This document shows positions 16,416 through 23,983 of a stretch of 27,641 bases of DNA, piece after piece. Below the pieces are notes generated by a model. That model saw only the letters and a list, made by a program, of their open reading frames with translations. It was not told the DNA's origin and searched no databases. The stretch is from SIG299 sp964544055 (lineage in GTDB: Bacteria > Bacillota > Clostridia > Lachnospirales > Lachnospiraceae). Location: positions 1 through 27,641 of the forward strand of contig CAZJAA010000037.1 in assembly GCA_964544055.1 (NCBI GenBank), given 5' to 3'. Each line of letters starts with the position of its first letter. Position 1 is the first letter of the stretch. Position numbers and translations under genes: made by a program.

Positions 16416-17598
16416 TCCTAAGATTATCTTTAATCTGCTTTTTCTCCTGCTTAAGTTCGTCCAATTCAGCCTGTATATCCATATGCCATATCTGGTACTC
16501 TCGAATATCTTCTACCGTCTTGCACGCTCTTTTCTGCACAGAATTCTTGCGATATAATTCCTGCTGCCTGGCATGAATATCATCCCGCCGCATCTCGTTT
16601 TTTACTTTGTATAAAATCAATTCTTCTATGCTCTTGATATTGTTATCTACCAGAAATAAATATTCTGCCTGAAGCTGATGAAATCGCTGTAATTCCCTAG
16701 CAAACTGTGCTGAACCAACTGTGAATCGCTTCTGCTCCACCATTCTCAAACGATAAATTTTGCCATAGAACCTCTTTTGATAGGGTGACAAACCACTTCT
16801 GTGAAGAACATACGGATTCTTGGCATAGAATTTCGGCATCCCAATTCCCGTATCAAGATAATACTTAAACTTCTCCTCTGAAAATCTTTCATCCAATTTA
16901 TCCAACTGATGATACCATTTTCTCCCCGGAACCTTTACAGACATATAGGTATCTCGTTTAAACTCATATCCCGCACGCTTCATAAGAAACTCAAAATGCT
17001 CCACACTTCCGGCATGCCTCATGCAAAATACAGCATCCTCCAAAATCATCTCTCTCAGTTTCTGCTCCAATTCCCACTCCTTCCTCGACAGATTCTTTGG
17101 CTCTTTTGCATACTCTGCTGGCATTATTGATAATCCCAACTCCTTACACAATCGATTTGTCAAAGGCTGCAACACCCTCTTCCAATTCCCCTTGGGCGAA
17201 TCATACTTGTATCCGGTAGTCAGACTGACGCTGTTCCAAATAATATGCCCATGGCAATGCTCCTTGTCCGTATGAACCGCATATACAACCTCATAATTCT
17301 CCCCAAGATGCTCCTCCGCAAATTGTCTTGTCACTTCCATTGCCTGCTCCGGTGTAGCCTCTCCCGGCGGAAAAGAAATCACAATATGATATCCCTGCCT
17401 TTTTCCCGTCTTACCAAACACCTGCTTCGTATCCACCATCTGTGAAAATGCTGTTTCCGGCAGGCAGTTGATACTGCCTACCAAAACTTTCTCATTAGTC
17501 TTATCCGGATTCTGAACATAAGTAATTGCGTGTTCCAGATGTGCTCCCGGGTTGCGGTCATTTGCCTCATTTATGTTGAGGATTTTCGTAATCGCCAT
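16369..17598 (-). CDS. HUH relaxase (MobA/VirD2-like), catalytic N-terminal part
   Basis: A 409-codon frame from ATG 17598, with AAGGAGG about 10 nt upstream. Motif I is AITYVQNPDKT with Tyr27 as the likely nicking tyrosine. The metal-binding motif is HTDKEHCHGHIIWN (H109, D111, H114, H116, H118, N122). It would nick an origin of transfer and lead single-stranded DNA into a conjugative pore supplied by a helper. The frame ends after DGCLKKKTLYSQF in a poly-A-induced shift; the nuclease domain is complete. It follows the integrase stump in a minus-strand operon. Confidence 0.88.
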   Translation of the reverse strand: MAITKILNINEANDRNPGAHLEHAITYVQNPDKTNEKVLVGSINCLPETAFSQMVDTKQVFGKTGKRQGYHIVISFPPGEATPEQAMEVTRQFAEEHLGENYEVVYAVHTDKEHCHGHIIWNSVSLTTGYKYDSPKGNWKRVLQPLTNRLCKELGLSIMPAEYAKEPKNLSRKEWELEQKLREMILEDAVFCMRHAGSVEHFEFLMKRAGYEFKRDTYMSVKVPGRKWYHQLDKLDERFSEEKFKYYLDTGIGMPKFYAKNPYVLHRSGLSPYQKRFYGKIYRLRMVEQKRFTVGSAQFARELQRFHQLQAEYLFLVDNNIKSIEELILYKVKNEMRRDDIHARQQELYRKNSVQKRACKTVEDIREYQIWHMDIQAELDELKQEKKQIKDNLRIVDGCLKKKTLYSQF

Positions 17599-17614
17599 AC
17601 CTCAAGCACCTCCT

Positions 17615-17761
17615 TCAACAACTGTTTAATTTCTTGCACTCTAAGGCTTCTTTTCTGGTTTTGAACCCACGCTTCAATTTACGCTTATTCTTACCAGTCC
17701 AGTCATAATAATGGAACGAGACATACCAAGTACCTCGCTCCGTATCCTTATAAGCTGCCAT
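17615..17761 (-). pseudogene. Tyrosine integrase stump (arm-binding N-terminal domain only)
   Basis: A 48-codon ORF with AAAGGAG before its ATG. It reads MAAYKDTERGTWYVSFHYYD, then WTGKNKRKLKRGFKTRKEAL, the AP2-like arm-type DNA-binding domain that opens phage and ICE tyrosine integrases. The sequence stops after ECKKLNSC where a full integrase would carry on for about 350 residues with the core-binding and catalytic domains. It may be a relic, or a small protein that still binds arm sites. Confidence 0.75.
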
Positions 17762-17775
17762 CTCTTCTCCTTTCC

Positions 17776-17961
17776 CTACGCCGTTTCCACGCCATAGAAC
17801 TTCTCTTCAAAATACTTCTTGCTGACTTTGCCCGAAATGGTTATAAAGCCATTTGCCTCAAGATCTTCATTCATCTGCTTAATAATCTTGTATGCATATG
17901 GTTTTGAAATACCAAGTATTTCAGCCATTTCCGCAGCTGTGATAAATATAGTTCCTTCCAT
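17776..17961 (-). CDS. Small HTH protein, excisionase-like
   Basis: 61 residues from the ATG at 17961, chosen because GGAGG lies 7 nt before it; the frame extends to 18030 without a site. TAAEMAEILGISKPYAYKII is a clear helix-turn-helix of the excisionase or MerR-like class. It sits immediately upstream of the integrase stump, the usual place of an excisionase in tyrosine-recombinase elements. Confidence 0.82.
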   Translation of the reverse strand: MEGTIFITAAEMAEILGISKPYAYKIIKQMNEDLEANGFITISGKVSKKYFEEKFYGVETA

Positions 17962-17977
17962 TGCTTCACCTCCAATA

Positions 17978-18181
17978 TTAATTCCTATCTCTGGAACTGT
18001 AGATATTGCTACCGTAGTAACCCCTATCACATTTGGCTTCCATTCGAATCACATGTTGCCGGTGTTTCAACCAGCCTCTGCTTTTAGCACGGGCCCGCTC
18101 CTGCTCGAGGTATTCCCGCCAATTCTGGGAGTGTCTATCTTCGCTCGCTCTATTGAGGTCATGGCGTAAGTCTGTTGACAT
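17978..18181 (-). CDS. Small basic protein of unknown function, first gene of the mobilization operon
   Basis: 67 residues, rich in Arg, Lys and His, including WREYLEQERARAKSRGWLKH. It ends 16 nt before the HTH gene, and that gap holds the HTH gene's Shine-Dalgarno. Its own site is weak (GAG, 9 nt upstream). It is the first ORF behind the minus-strand promoter at 18239-18267. I do not recognise a family. A DNA-binding or mobilization accessory role is plausible from its charge. Confidence 0.6.
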   Translation of the reverse strand: MSTDLRHDLNRASEDRHSQNWREYLEQERARAKSRGWLKHRQHVIRMEAKCDRGYYGSNIYSSRDRN

Positions 18182-18238
18182 ATGATTCAGCTCATTTAGT
18201 TTGCGTTCGCTTTAATGCGAATCTTTGTTGTGATACTA

Positions 18239-18267
18239 ATCATAATTCGCCGCATTGCGAATGTCAA
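18239..18267 (-). promoter_or_regulatory. Promoter of the mobilization operon
   Basis: On the minus strand a consensus TTGACA (18262-18267), 17 nt and TATGAT (18239-18244). Operator site 2 lies between the two boxes and site 1 lies over the early transcribed region. Confidence 0.78.
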
Positions 18268-18299
18268 TATTTATTTTCGCTATTATGCGAATGTTTTTG

Positions 18300-18328
18300 T
18301 TTACTTCTCTATTTTTATTCGCTATAAT
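18300..18328 (+). promoter_or_regulatory. Promoter of the XRE-protease operon
   Basis: TTTACT (18300-18305), 17 nt, TATAAT (18323-18328), with an operator half-site immediately upstream of the -10. Confidence 0.75.
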
Positions 18329-18372
18329 GTTCTGTATAAGTGGTATACATGGTATTTAGGAAGGAGTTTTTC

Positions 18373-18930
18373 ATGACCATAGGAAAAAAGATAAAACTCG
18401 TTAGGAAATTTAGAAAAATGACTCAGCAACAGCTTGGTGAAGCTATCGGCATAGAAAGAAAAGGAGCCGCAAATCGTATTGCTCAATACGAATGCGACTA
18501 CCGAATTCCACAAAATGATATGTTGATTGATATGGCAAAAGCAATGGACATCAACCCATTACTATTTGTTAGTCCGGTTCCCGGCAGTGCTGAGGATATC
18601 ATGCAGACATTTTTCTGGCTTGATGAAGATAACAGAAATGCAATCAACTTTTTTACTCTTATCCGTACAAACAAAAGAGGAAAGGCCGATACGCCACCGG
18701 AAGCATCTTATGATGACGTAACCGAATACTGGCCAGACGAACCGCCGGTAGGTATGTGGTTTAATTACGGACTTGTAGATGAATTTATGCGGGAATGGAT
18801 GATGCGTAAACAGGAACTTAGAAACGGAAAAATCACAGATGCAGAGTATTTGGAATGGAAACTGAATTGGCTGGATACCTGTGATGATTGCGGGAAATGT
18901 GAACCGAAGAAAGGATGGAAAAATATATGA
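18373..18930 (+). CDS. XRE-family transcriptional regulator
   Basis: 185 residues from ATG 18373, selected because AAGGAG precedes it; the in-frame ATG at 18340 has no site. The N-terminal 65 residues are a Cro/CI helix-turn-helix (KLVRKFRKMTQQQLGEAIGI, with QYECDYRIPQNDMLIDMAKA). The rest, ending in a CDDCGKCEPKK segment, is an uncharacterised domain that could receive a signal. It probably binds the adjacent operator array. Its stop overlaps the start of the protease gene as ATGA, so the two are translationally coupled, as with repressor and anti-repressor protease pairs. Confidence 0.88.
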   Translation: MTIGKKIKLVRKFRKMTQQQLGEAIGIERKGAANRIAQYECDYRIPQNDMLIDMAKAMDINPLLFVSPVPGSAEDIMQTFFWLDEDNRNAINFFTLIRTNKRGKADTPPEASYDDVTEYWPDEPPVGMWFNYGLVDEFMREWMMRKQELRNGKITDAEYLEWKLNWLDTCDDCGKCEPKKGWKNI

Positions 18931-20027
18931 GTTATATAGAAAGAAAAGAATTATTCGAAAAATGGAGAAAGATAAGGAATAGACCCATAATTACATATGT
19001 GACCTCCATCAGACCAAATTTATCCATAAATATGTCTGGTGACTCAATTACAGAAATAATAAATACGATAAACTTAATACCTGATGATATTAAAGACATT
19101 GACTTTATGATTATCAGTAATGGCGGAGATCCCATAACTTCTTTACGCATTATTAGTATTCTACGAGAACGTTTTGAGCATATAACGGTAGTAGTTCCAT
19201 ATGTTGCATATAGTGCAGCAACAATATTAGCATTAGGTGCCGACGATATATTAATGCATCCTTTTTCAAATCTTGGCCCAGTCGATCCACAGTTAACCAT
19301 ATTAAAACCTAATATGGTTGGTCAAAATTCCGATATACATTTTAGTTCTGAAGATATAAGGAATTATATAGAATTTTTAAAAAAAGATGTTGGTATAACC
19401 GACCAAGAATATCTTGCTTCAGCCATTGCAAACCTGTCATCAGAAGTTGGCGCCATTCCAATTGGAAGTGCAAAGCGAAGCCAACAACTTTCACTTTCAT
19501 TAAGCAAAAAAATGTTGGAAACACATTTGCCAAACGAAAACGCCGCAACTAGCATAGCCCAAAAACTAAATTCCTCGTTTTATCACCACGGTTATGCTGT
19601 AAGTCGTAAAGAAGCAAAAGATATCGGATTAACCATAACAATACCTACTTCCGAAGAGGAGTCATTGATGTGGTCTATTTGGCAAGATTATTCCAATGAA
19701 ATGAATACTGACAAGGAATTTAATATAATTAATGAATTAATGAATAATCCTGACTCAAAAGATAAACTTAATACAGTACCTATTATTAACTTACCTGCAA
19801 ATACACCACCAGAGGTTGCAAATCAGTTAATAATAAATGCGGCATCACAAACCCCTATATCTTCTAGAGCAGCAATAGAAATTGACGTCTTACTAGCAAC
19901 AATTGAAAGTTACAATATATCATACGAAATAAGAAATAATTTTAGTGTTGTATACTGGAGAAATGCTGATATGACACTCGGATTTAACGCTACCCCTTAT
20001 TCAGAAGGATGGAAAGAGAGAGAATAA
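18927..20027 (+). CDS. ClpP/SppA-fold serine protease-like protein (SDH_sah type)
   Basis: 366 residues from ATG 18927 (ATGA overlap). Residues 20-240 have the crotonase/ClpP-like fold of the serine dehydrogenase proteinase group: FMIISNGGDP (turn after a beta strand), VPYVAYSAATILALGADDIL with Ser96 as the probable nucleophile, then HPFSNLGPVDPQ. No signal peptide or membrane helix is present, so it is cytoplasmic. The C-terminal 110 residues (SSRAAIEIDVLLATIESYNI) are not recognised. Family members are named as proteinases but few substrates are known. Coupling to the XRE gene suggests repressor cleavage. A defence role is an alternative. Confidence 0.8.
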   Translation: MSYIERKELFEKWRKIRNRPIITYVTSIRPNLSINMSGDSITEIINTINLIPDDIKDIDFMIISNGGDPITSLRIISILRERFEHITVVVPYVAYSAATILALGADDILMHPFSNLGPVDPQLTILKPNMVGQNSDIHFSSEDIRNYIEFLKKDVGITDQEYLASAIANLSSEVGAIPIGSAKRSQQLSLSLSKKMLETHLPNENAATSIAQKLNSSFYHHGYAVSRKEAKDIGLTITIPTSEEESLMWSIWQDYSNEMNTDKEFNIINELMNNPDSKDKLNTVPIINLPANTPPEVANQLIINAASQTPISSRAAIEIDVLLATIESYNISYEIRNNFSVVYWRNADMTLGFNATPYSEGWKERE

Positions 20028-20028
20028 T

Positions 20029-20211
20029 ATGCAGATATTGTTAACAAACACAAATACAAGAAAAATACTAAATAGCGGTCCACATACCATAACATCTACT
20101 CAGCCATTTAAACAATCCACAACCATCAATGGTGTAGTAACTCCTCATCTTAACCCTAAACCTATTACAAGCAATCAATCAATTAACAATAACGGAAAAC
20201 AAGACAAATAG
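20029..20211 (+). CDS. Small Thr/Asn-rich protein of unknown function
   Basis: 60 residues beginning MQILLTNTNTRKILNSG, one base after the protease stop, with a purine-rich but weak site (AGAGAGAA). It is polar, rich in Thr, Asn, Ser and Pro, and has no hydrophobic core, so it is probably unstructured. Its stop codon lies inside the right attachment-like repeat. It might be a substrate, inhibitor or adaptor of the protease, or simply spurious. Confidence 0.45.
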   Translation: MQILLTNTNTRKILNSGPHTITSTQPFKQSTTINGVVTPHLNPKPITSNQSINNNGKQDK

Positions 20212-20228
20212 GTATCATACAGATATCA
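20209..20228 (+). repeat. Candidate right attachment repeat (attR-like)
   Basis: TAGGTATCATACAGATATCA, 18 of 20 identical to 10219-10238 in the same orientation. It marks the right edge of the island, just before a terminator. Confidence 0.55.
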
Positions 20229-20238
20229 CACCACTAAA

Positions 20239-20282
20239 AAAAGCTCCGAGAACCACTTAAAACAAGCATTCTTGGAGCTTTT
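20239..20282 (+). terminator. Intrinsic terminator at the right end of the island
   Basis: AAAAGCTCCGAGAA (20239-20252) and TTCTTGGAGCTTTT (20269-20282) pair over 14 positions with one G-T. It can work on both strands because each arm ends in a homopolymer. It ends the XRE-protease operon. Confidence 0.8.
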
Positions 20283-20310
20283 CCGACTATTCAAACTCAT
20301 TAGGCGGCGG

Positions 20311-20405
20311 GGGACTTTTTCCTTTGTCCCCTACTGTTTCCAACATTTAGATTTCTTTCAGCTCAAAAGGTCACATCACAAGGTGATGTGAAACAGTTTC
20401 GAAAC
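20311..20405. repeat. 95-bp dispersed repeat, copy B, inside a larger foldable region to 20475
   Basis: Direct copy of 9918-10012. Here it continues into 70 more bases that supply partners for its arms: CCCCTACTGTTTC (20328-20340) with GAAACAGCAGGGG (20458-20470), 12 of 13, and TCAAAAGGTC (20363-20372) with GACCTTTTGA (20430-20439), 10 of 10. Inside lie CACATCAC-AAG-GTGATGTG, GTTTCGAAAC, and two competing hairpins, CTATGTC/GACATAG and GCACGAC/GTCGTGC. Otherwise 20283-20515 holds no gene. Confidence 0.88.
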
Positions 20406-20515
20406 TATGTCTGCACGACATAGTCGTGCGACCTTTTGACAGGATAAAAACAGCTGTGAAACAGCAGGGGCTGTCGGAATAGTAATTGCTTATAAAAAAA
20501 ATGTCAAAATAATGC

Positions 20516-20544
20516 TTGTGTCTTTCGACCAAATTAGATATAAT
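20516..20544 (+). promoter_or_regulatory. Promoter of carB
   Basis: TTGTGT (20516-20521), 17 nt, perfect TATAAT (20539-20544). The start codon is 45 nt downstream behind AAGGAGG (20574-20580). Confidence 0.7.
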
Positions 20545-20588
20545 ATCAAATTGAGAAAAATTGAAAAATTTTCAAGGAGGATACATCA

Positions 20589-23500
20589 ATGCCAAAACGT
20601 GAAGACATTAACAAAGTTCTTATCATTGGTTCCGGTCCAATCATTATTGGACAGGCTTGTGAGTTTGACTACTCTGGTACCCAGGCTTGTAAAGCTTTAA
20701 AAAGCCTCGGCTATGAAATCGTGCTGGTAAACTCCAATCCGGCTACCATCATGACCGATCCGGAAACCGCAGATGTCACTTACATCGAGCCTCTGAATGT
20801 AGAAAGACTCGAACAGATTATCGCCAAAGAGCGTCCGGATGCCCTGCTTCCAAACTTGGGCGGTCAGTCCGGTTTAAACCTCTGCTCCGAGTTAAATCAG
20901 GCAGGTATTCTTGAGAAATACAACGTAAAGGTCATCGGTGTGCAGGTAGATGCCATTGAGCGAGGAGAAGACCGTATCGAATTCAAAAAAGCAATGAACG
21001 CTCTCGGCATCGAAATGGCACGCAGTGAAGTTGCCTACTCGGTTGATGAAGCACTTGCCATTGCAGATAATCTTGGTTACCCGGTTGTACTTCGTCCAGC
21101 TTACACCATGGGCGGTGCCGGCGGCGGTCTTGTTTATAATAAGGAAGAATTAAGCACTGTCTGCGCAAGAGGTCTTCAGGCATCCTTAGTCGGACAGGTT
21201 CTCGTCGAAGAATCCATCCTCGGCTGGGAAGAATTAGAGGTAGAAGTAGTTCGTGACGCAGACAACAACATGATTACCGTCTGCTTCATTGAAAACATCG
21301 ACCCTCTGGGCGTACATACCGGCGACTCTTTCTGCTCCGCACCAATGCTTACCATCTCCAAGGAGTGTCAGGAACGTTTAAAAGAACAGGCATTTAAGAT
21401 TGTTGAATCCGTTGAAGTAATCGGTGGTACCAACGTACAGTTCGCACACGACCCTGTAACCGATCGTATCATCGTTATTGAAATTAACCCGCGTACTTCT
21501 CGCTCCTCTGCCCTGGCAAGTAAGGCAACCGGCTTCCCGATTGCACTTGTTTCTGCCCTGTTGGCAGCTGGTCTTACCTTAAAAGATCTTCCATGCGGCA
21601 AATACGGCACATTAGATAAATATGTTCCGGACGGTGACTATGTTGTAATCAAGTTTGCGCGTTGGGCATTCGAAAAGTTCAAGGGTGTGGAAGACAAGCT
21701 TGGTACACAGATGCGTGCCGTTGGTGAAGTCATGAGCATCGGTAAAACCTACAAGGAAGCTTTCCAGAAAGCAATCCGTTCTCTGGAAACCGGACGCTAC
21801 GGACTGGGCTATGCCAAAAATTTCAATTCCTTAACCAAGGAAGAATTATTAAAGCGGCTGCTCACTCCTTCCAGCGAACGTCATTTCTTAATGTATGAAG
21901 CACTCCGTAAGGGCGCAACCGTTGATGAAATCCACAACATCACCAAGGTAAAGCACTTCTTCATCAAGCAGATGCAGGAATTAGTAGAGGAAGAAGAAGC
22001 ACTTGCTGCAAACAAGGGCAGTCTTCCTTCCGACGAAGCTCTGGTTTCTGCAAAGAAAAACGGTTTCTCCGATAAATATTTAAGCCAAATTTTGCAAATT
22101 CCGGAGGCAGACATCCGCAACCGCCGCATTGCCCTTGGTTGCGAGGAAGCCTGGGAAGGCGTACATGTCAGCGGAACAAAGGACAGAGAATATTTCTACT
22201 CTACCTACAATGCAACCGATAAAAATCCAGTTTCCAAAAACAAGAAAATTATGATTCTTGGCGGCGGGCCAAACCGTATCGGTCAGGGCATCGAATTTGA
22301 CTACTGCTGTGTTCACGCTGCCCTTGCCTTAAAGAAAATGGGCTTTGAAACCATTATTGTAAACTGTAATCCGGAAACCGTATCCACCGACTACGATACT
22401 TCCGACAAATTATACTTTGAGCCTCTGACACTGGAAGATGTTTTAAGCATCTACAAAAAAGAACAGCCGCTCGGCGTCATTGCACAGTTTGGCGGTCAGA
22501 CACCATTAAATCTGGCTGCAGACCTTGAAAAGAACGGCGTAAAGATTCTTGGTACCTCTCCTGCTGTCATTGACCTTGCAGAGGATCGTGATTTATTCCG
22601 CGAAATGATGGATAAGCTCGGAATTCCAATGCCGGAATCCGGAATGGCAACCAACGTAGAGGAAGCATTACGCATTGCCCACGAAATCGGTTATCCGACC
22701 ATGGTTCGTCCGTCCTATGTACTTGGCGGCCGCGGCATGGAGGTTGTTTATGATGACGAAAGCATGATAAACTATATGAATGCTGCCGTTGGTGTAACTC
22801 CGGATCGTCCAATCTTGATTGACCGTTTCTTAAATCATGCGCTGGAATGCGAAGCTGATGCCATCAGTGACGGCACACACGCTTTTGTTCCTGCTGTTAT
22901 GGAGCATATTGAACTTGCGGGCGTACACTCCGGCGACTCTGCCTGTGTTCTTCCTTCGGTTCACATTTCTCCGGAAAACGTGGCAATCATCAAGGAATAC
23001 ACAAGAAAAATTGCAGAAGAAATGCACGTCAAGGGTCTGATGAATATGCAGTATGCCATTGAAAACGGCAGAGTCTATGTGCTGGAAGCAAACCCAAGAG
23101 CCTCCCGTACCGTGCCTCTTGTTTCCAAGGTATGCAACATCCGCATGGTTCCGTTAGCCACAGAAATCATCACCTCTGAGCTGACCGGTAAGCCATCCCC
23201 TGTTCCGTCCTTAAAGGAAAAGAACATTCCTTATTACGGCGTAAAGGAAGCAGTGTTCCCATTTAATATGTTTCCTGAGGTTGACCCTCTGCTCGGACCA
23301 GAAATGCGTTCCACCGGTGAAGTATTAGGTCTTTCCGCATCCTACGGCGAAGCTTTCTTCAAGGCACAGGAAGGCACACAGTCCAAGCTTCCATTAGAAG
23401 GAACTGTCCTCATCTCGGTAAACCAAAAAGATAAAAATGAGGTTGTTGATGTTGCCAGAAGTTTTGCCGGTGATGGTTTCAAAATTCTTGCAACCAGCGG

Positions 23501-23810
23501 AACCTGCGACTTATTAAACGCAAACGGCATTCCTGCAACCAAGGCAAACAAGCTTTATGAAGGCAGACCAAATATTCTCGACCTGATTACCAACGGAAAA
23601 ATTGATTTAATCATCAACTCCCCGGTTGGCAAGGACGGTGTCCATGATGACAGCTACCTGCGTAAGGCAGCCATCAAAGGCAAAATTCCTTATATGACAA
23701 CCATTGCTGCCGCAAAGGCTACCGCAGACGGTATCCACTATCTGAAGAAACACGAAGGCAGCCAGGTAAAATCCTTACAGGAATTACACAGCGAAATCAC
23801 TGATAAATAA
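20589..23810 (+). CDS. carB: Carbamoyl-phosphate synthase large subunit
   Basis: 1073 residues, the normal length. CarB makes carbamoyl phosphate from bicarbonate, ammonia channelled from the CarA glutaminase, and two ATP, feeding pyrimidine and arginine synthesis. The two homologous halves are clear. The first starts KVLIIGSGPIIIGQACEFDY and has RPAYTMGGAGGG; the second starts KIMILGGGPNRIGQGIEFDY and has RPSYVLGGRGMEVVYDD. The EINPRTSRSSALASKATG and EANPRASRTVPLVSKV metal-site strands are both present. The C-terminal allosteric MGS-like domain follows (SFAGDGFKILATSGT). carA is not beside it: upstream lies the accessory island, and carB has its own promoter and Shine-Dalgarno. Codon use is visibly richer in C than in the island. 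Confidence 0.98.
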   Translation: MPKREDINKVLIIGSGPIIIGQACEFDYSGTQACKALKSLGYEIVLVNSNPATIMTDPETADVTYIEPLNVERLEQIIAKERPDALLPNLGGQSGLNLCSELNQAGILEKYNVKVIGVQVDAIERGEDRIEFKKAMNALGIEMARSEVAYSVDEALAIADNLGYPVVLRPAYTMGGAGGGLVYNKEELSTVCARGLQASLVGQVLVEESILGWEELEVEVVRDADNNMITVCFIENIDPLGVHTGDSFCSAPMLTISKECQERLKEQAFKIVESVEVIGGTNVQFAHDPVTDRIIVIEINPRTSRSSALASKATGFPIALVSALLAAGLTLKDLPCGKYGTLDKYVPDGDYVVIKFARWAFEKFKGVEDKLGTQMRAVGEVMSIGKTYKEAFQKAIRSLETGRYGLGYAKNFNSLTKEELLKRLLTPSSERHFLMYEALRKGATVDEIHNITKVKHFFIKQMQELVEEEEALAANKGSLPSDEALVSAKKNGFSDKYLSQILQIPEADIRNRRIALGCEEAWEGVHVSGTKDREYFYSTYNATDKNPVSKNKKIMILGGGPNRIGQGIEFDYCCVHAALALKKMGFETIIVNCNPETVSTDYDTSDKLYFEPLTLEDVLSIYKKEQPLGVIAQFGGQTPLNLAADLEKNGVKILGTSPAVIDLAEDRDLFREMMDKLGIPMPESGMATNVEEALRIAHEIGYPTMVRPSYVLGGRGMEVVYDDESMINYMNAAVGVTPDRPILIDRFLNHALECEADAISDGTHAFVPAVMEHIELAGVHSGDSACVLPSVHISPENVAIIKEYTRKIAEEMHVKGLMNMQYAIENGRVYVLEANPRASRTVPLVSKVCNIRMVPLATEIITSELTGKPSPVPSLKEKNIPYYGVKEAVFPFNMFPEVDPLLGPEMRSTGEVLGLSASYGEAFFKAQEGTQSKLPLEGTVLISVNQKDKNEVVDVARSFAGDGFKILATSGTCDLLNANGIPATKANKLYEGRPNILDLITNGKIDLIINSPVGKDGVHDDSYLRKAAIKGKIPYMTTIAAAKATADGIHYLKKHEGSQVKSLQELHSEITDK

Positions 23811-23827
23811 CCAGAATAAACCAGTCA

Positions 23828-23867
23828 CCCCATTATGGCTTTGATGAAAAGCTGTAATGGGGGTTTT
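23828..23867 (+). terminator. Intrinsic terminator of carB
   Basis: CCCCATTA (23828-23835) pairs with TAATGGGG (23855-23862), with an inner GCTTT/AAAGC stem, followed by GTTTT. Confidence 0.85.
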
Positions 23868-23890
23868 GTACTTCGATGTAAAATAATTCA

Positions 23891-23919
23891 TTGACAGAAG
23901 CTTCCTTTTGCTCTATCAT
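23891..23919 (+). promoter_or_regulatory. Promoter of the aminotransferase gene
   Basis: Consensus TTGACA (23891-23896), 17 nt, TATCAT (23914-23919). The start codon is about 170 nt further on, leaving a long untranslated leader. Confidence 0.78.
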
Positions 23920-23983
23920 TACACTAAAGTGTTAAACAATGTTCTGTTGAGCTATTGATTTTAAAACACCCGAAGTTGTTGGT

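Larger units (their letters stand above)
18206..18328. promoter_or_regulatory. Operator array: three TTCGC-N6-GCGAA palindromes and a half-site
   Basis: Perfect copies lie at 18206-18221, 18246-18261 and 18276-18291. A fourth TTCGC at 18318-18322 directly abuts the -10 of the plus-strand promoter. Site 2 fills the spacer of the minus-strand promoter. The likely binder is the XRE protein encoded at 18373-18930, giving autoregulation and control of the mobilization genes. Confidence 0.85.
10219..20228. mobile_element. Mobilizable/defence island of about 10 kb, integrase-defective
   Basis: The segment is visibly AT-richer than its flanks and lies between 20-bp near-identical direct repeats. It contains a HUH relaxase, an integrase stump, a small HTH protein, an XRE regulator, a DNA methyltransferase fusion and an AAA_13 ATPase. 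No type IV secretion genes and no intact recombinase are present, so it would need help from another element both to excise and to transfer. Its boundaries are inferred from the repeats. Confidence 0.65.

Noticed and set aside
10219..20228. Complete self-transmissible ICE
   Set aside because: No VirB4, coupling protein or other secretion genes, and the integrase is truncated.
9918..20475. CRISPR array
   Set aside because: Repeats are few, long, mosaic and widely spaced; there are no regular spacers and no cas genes.
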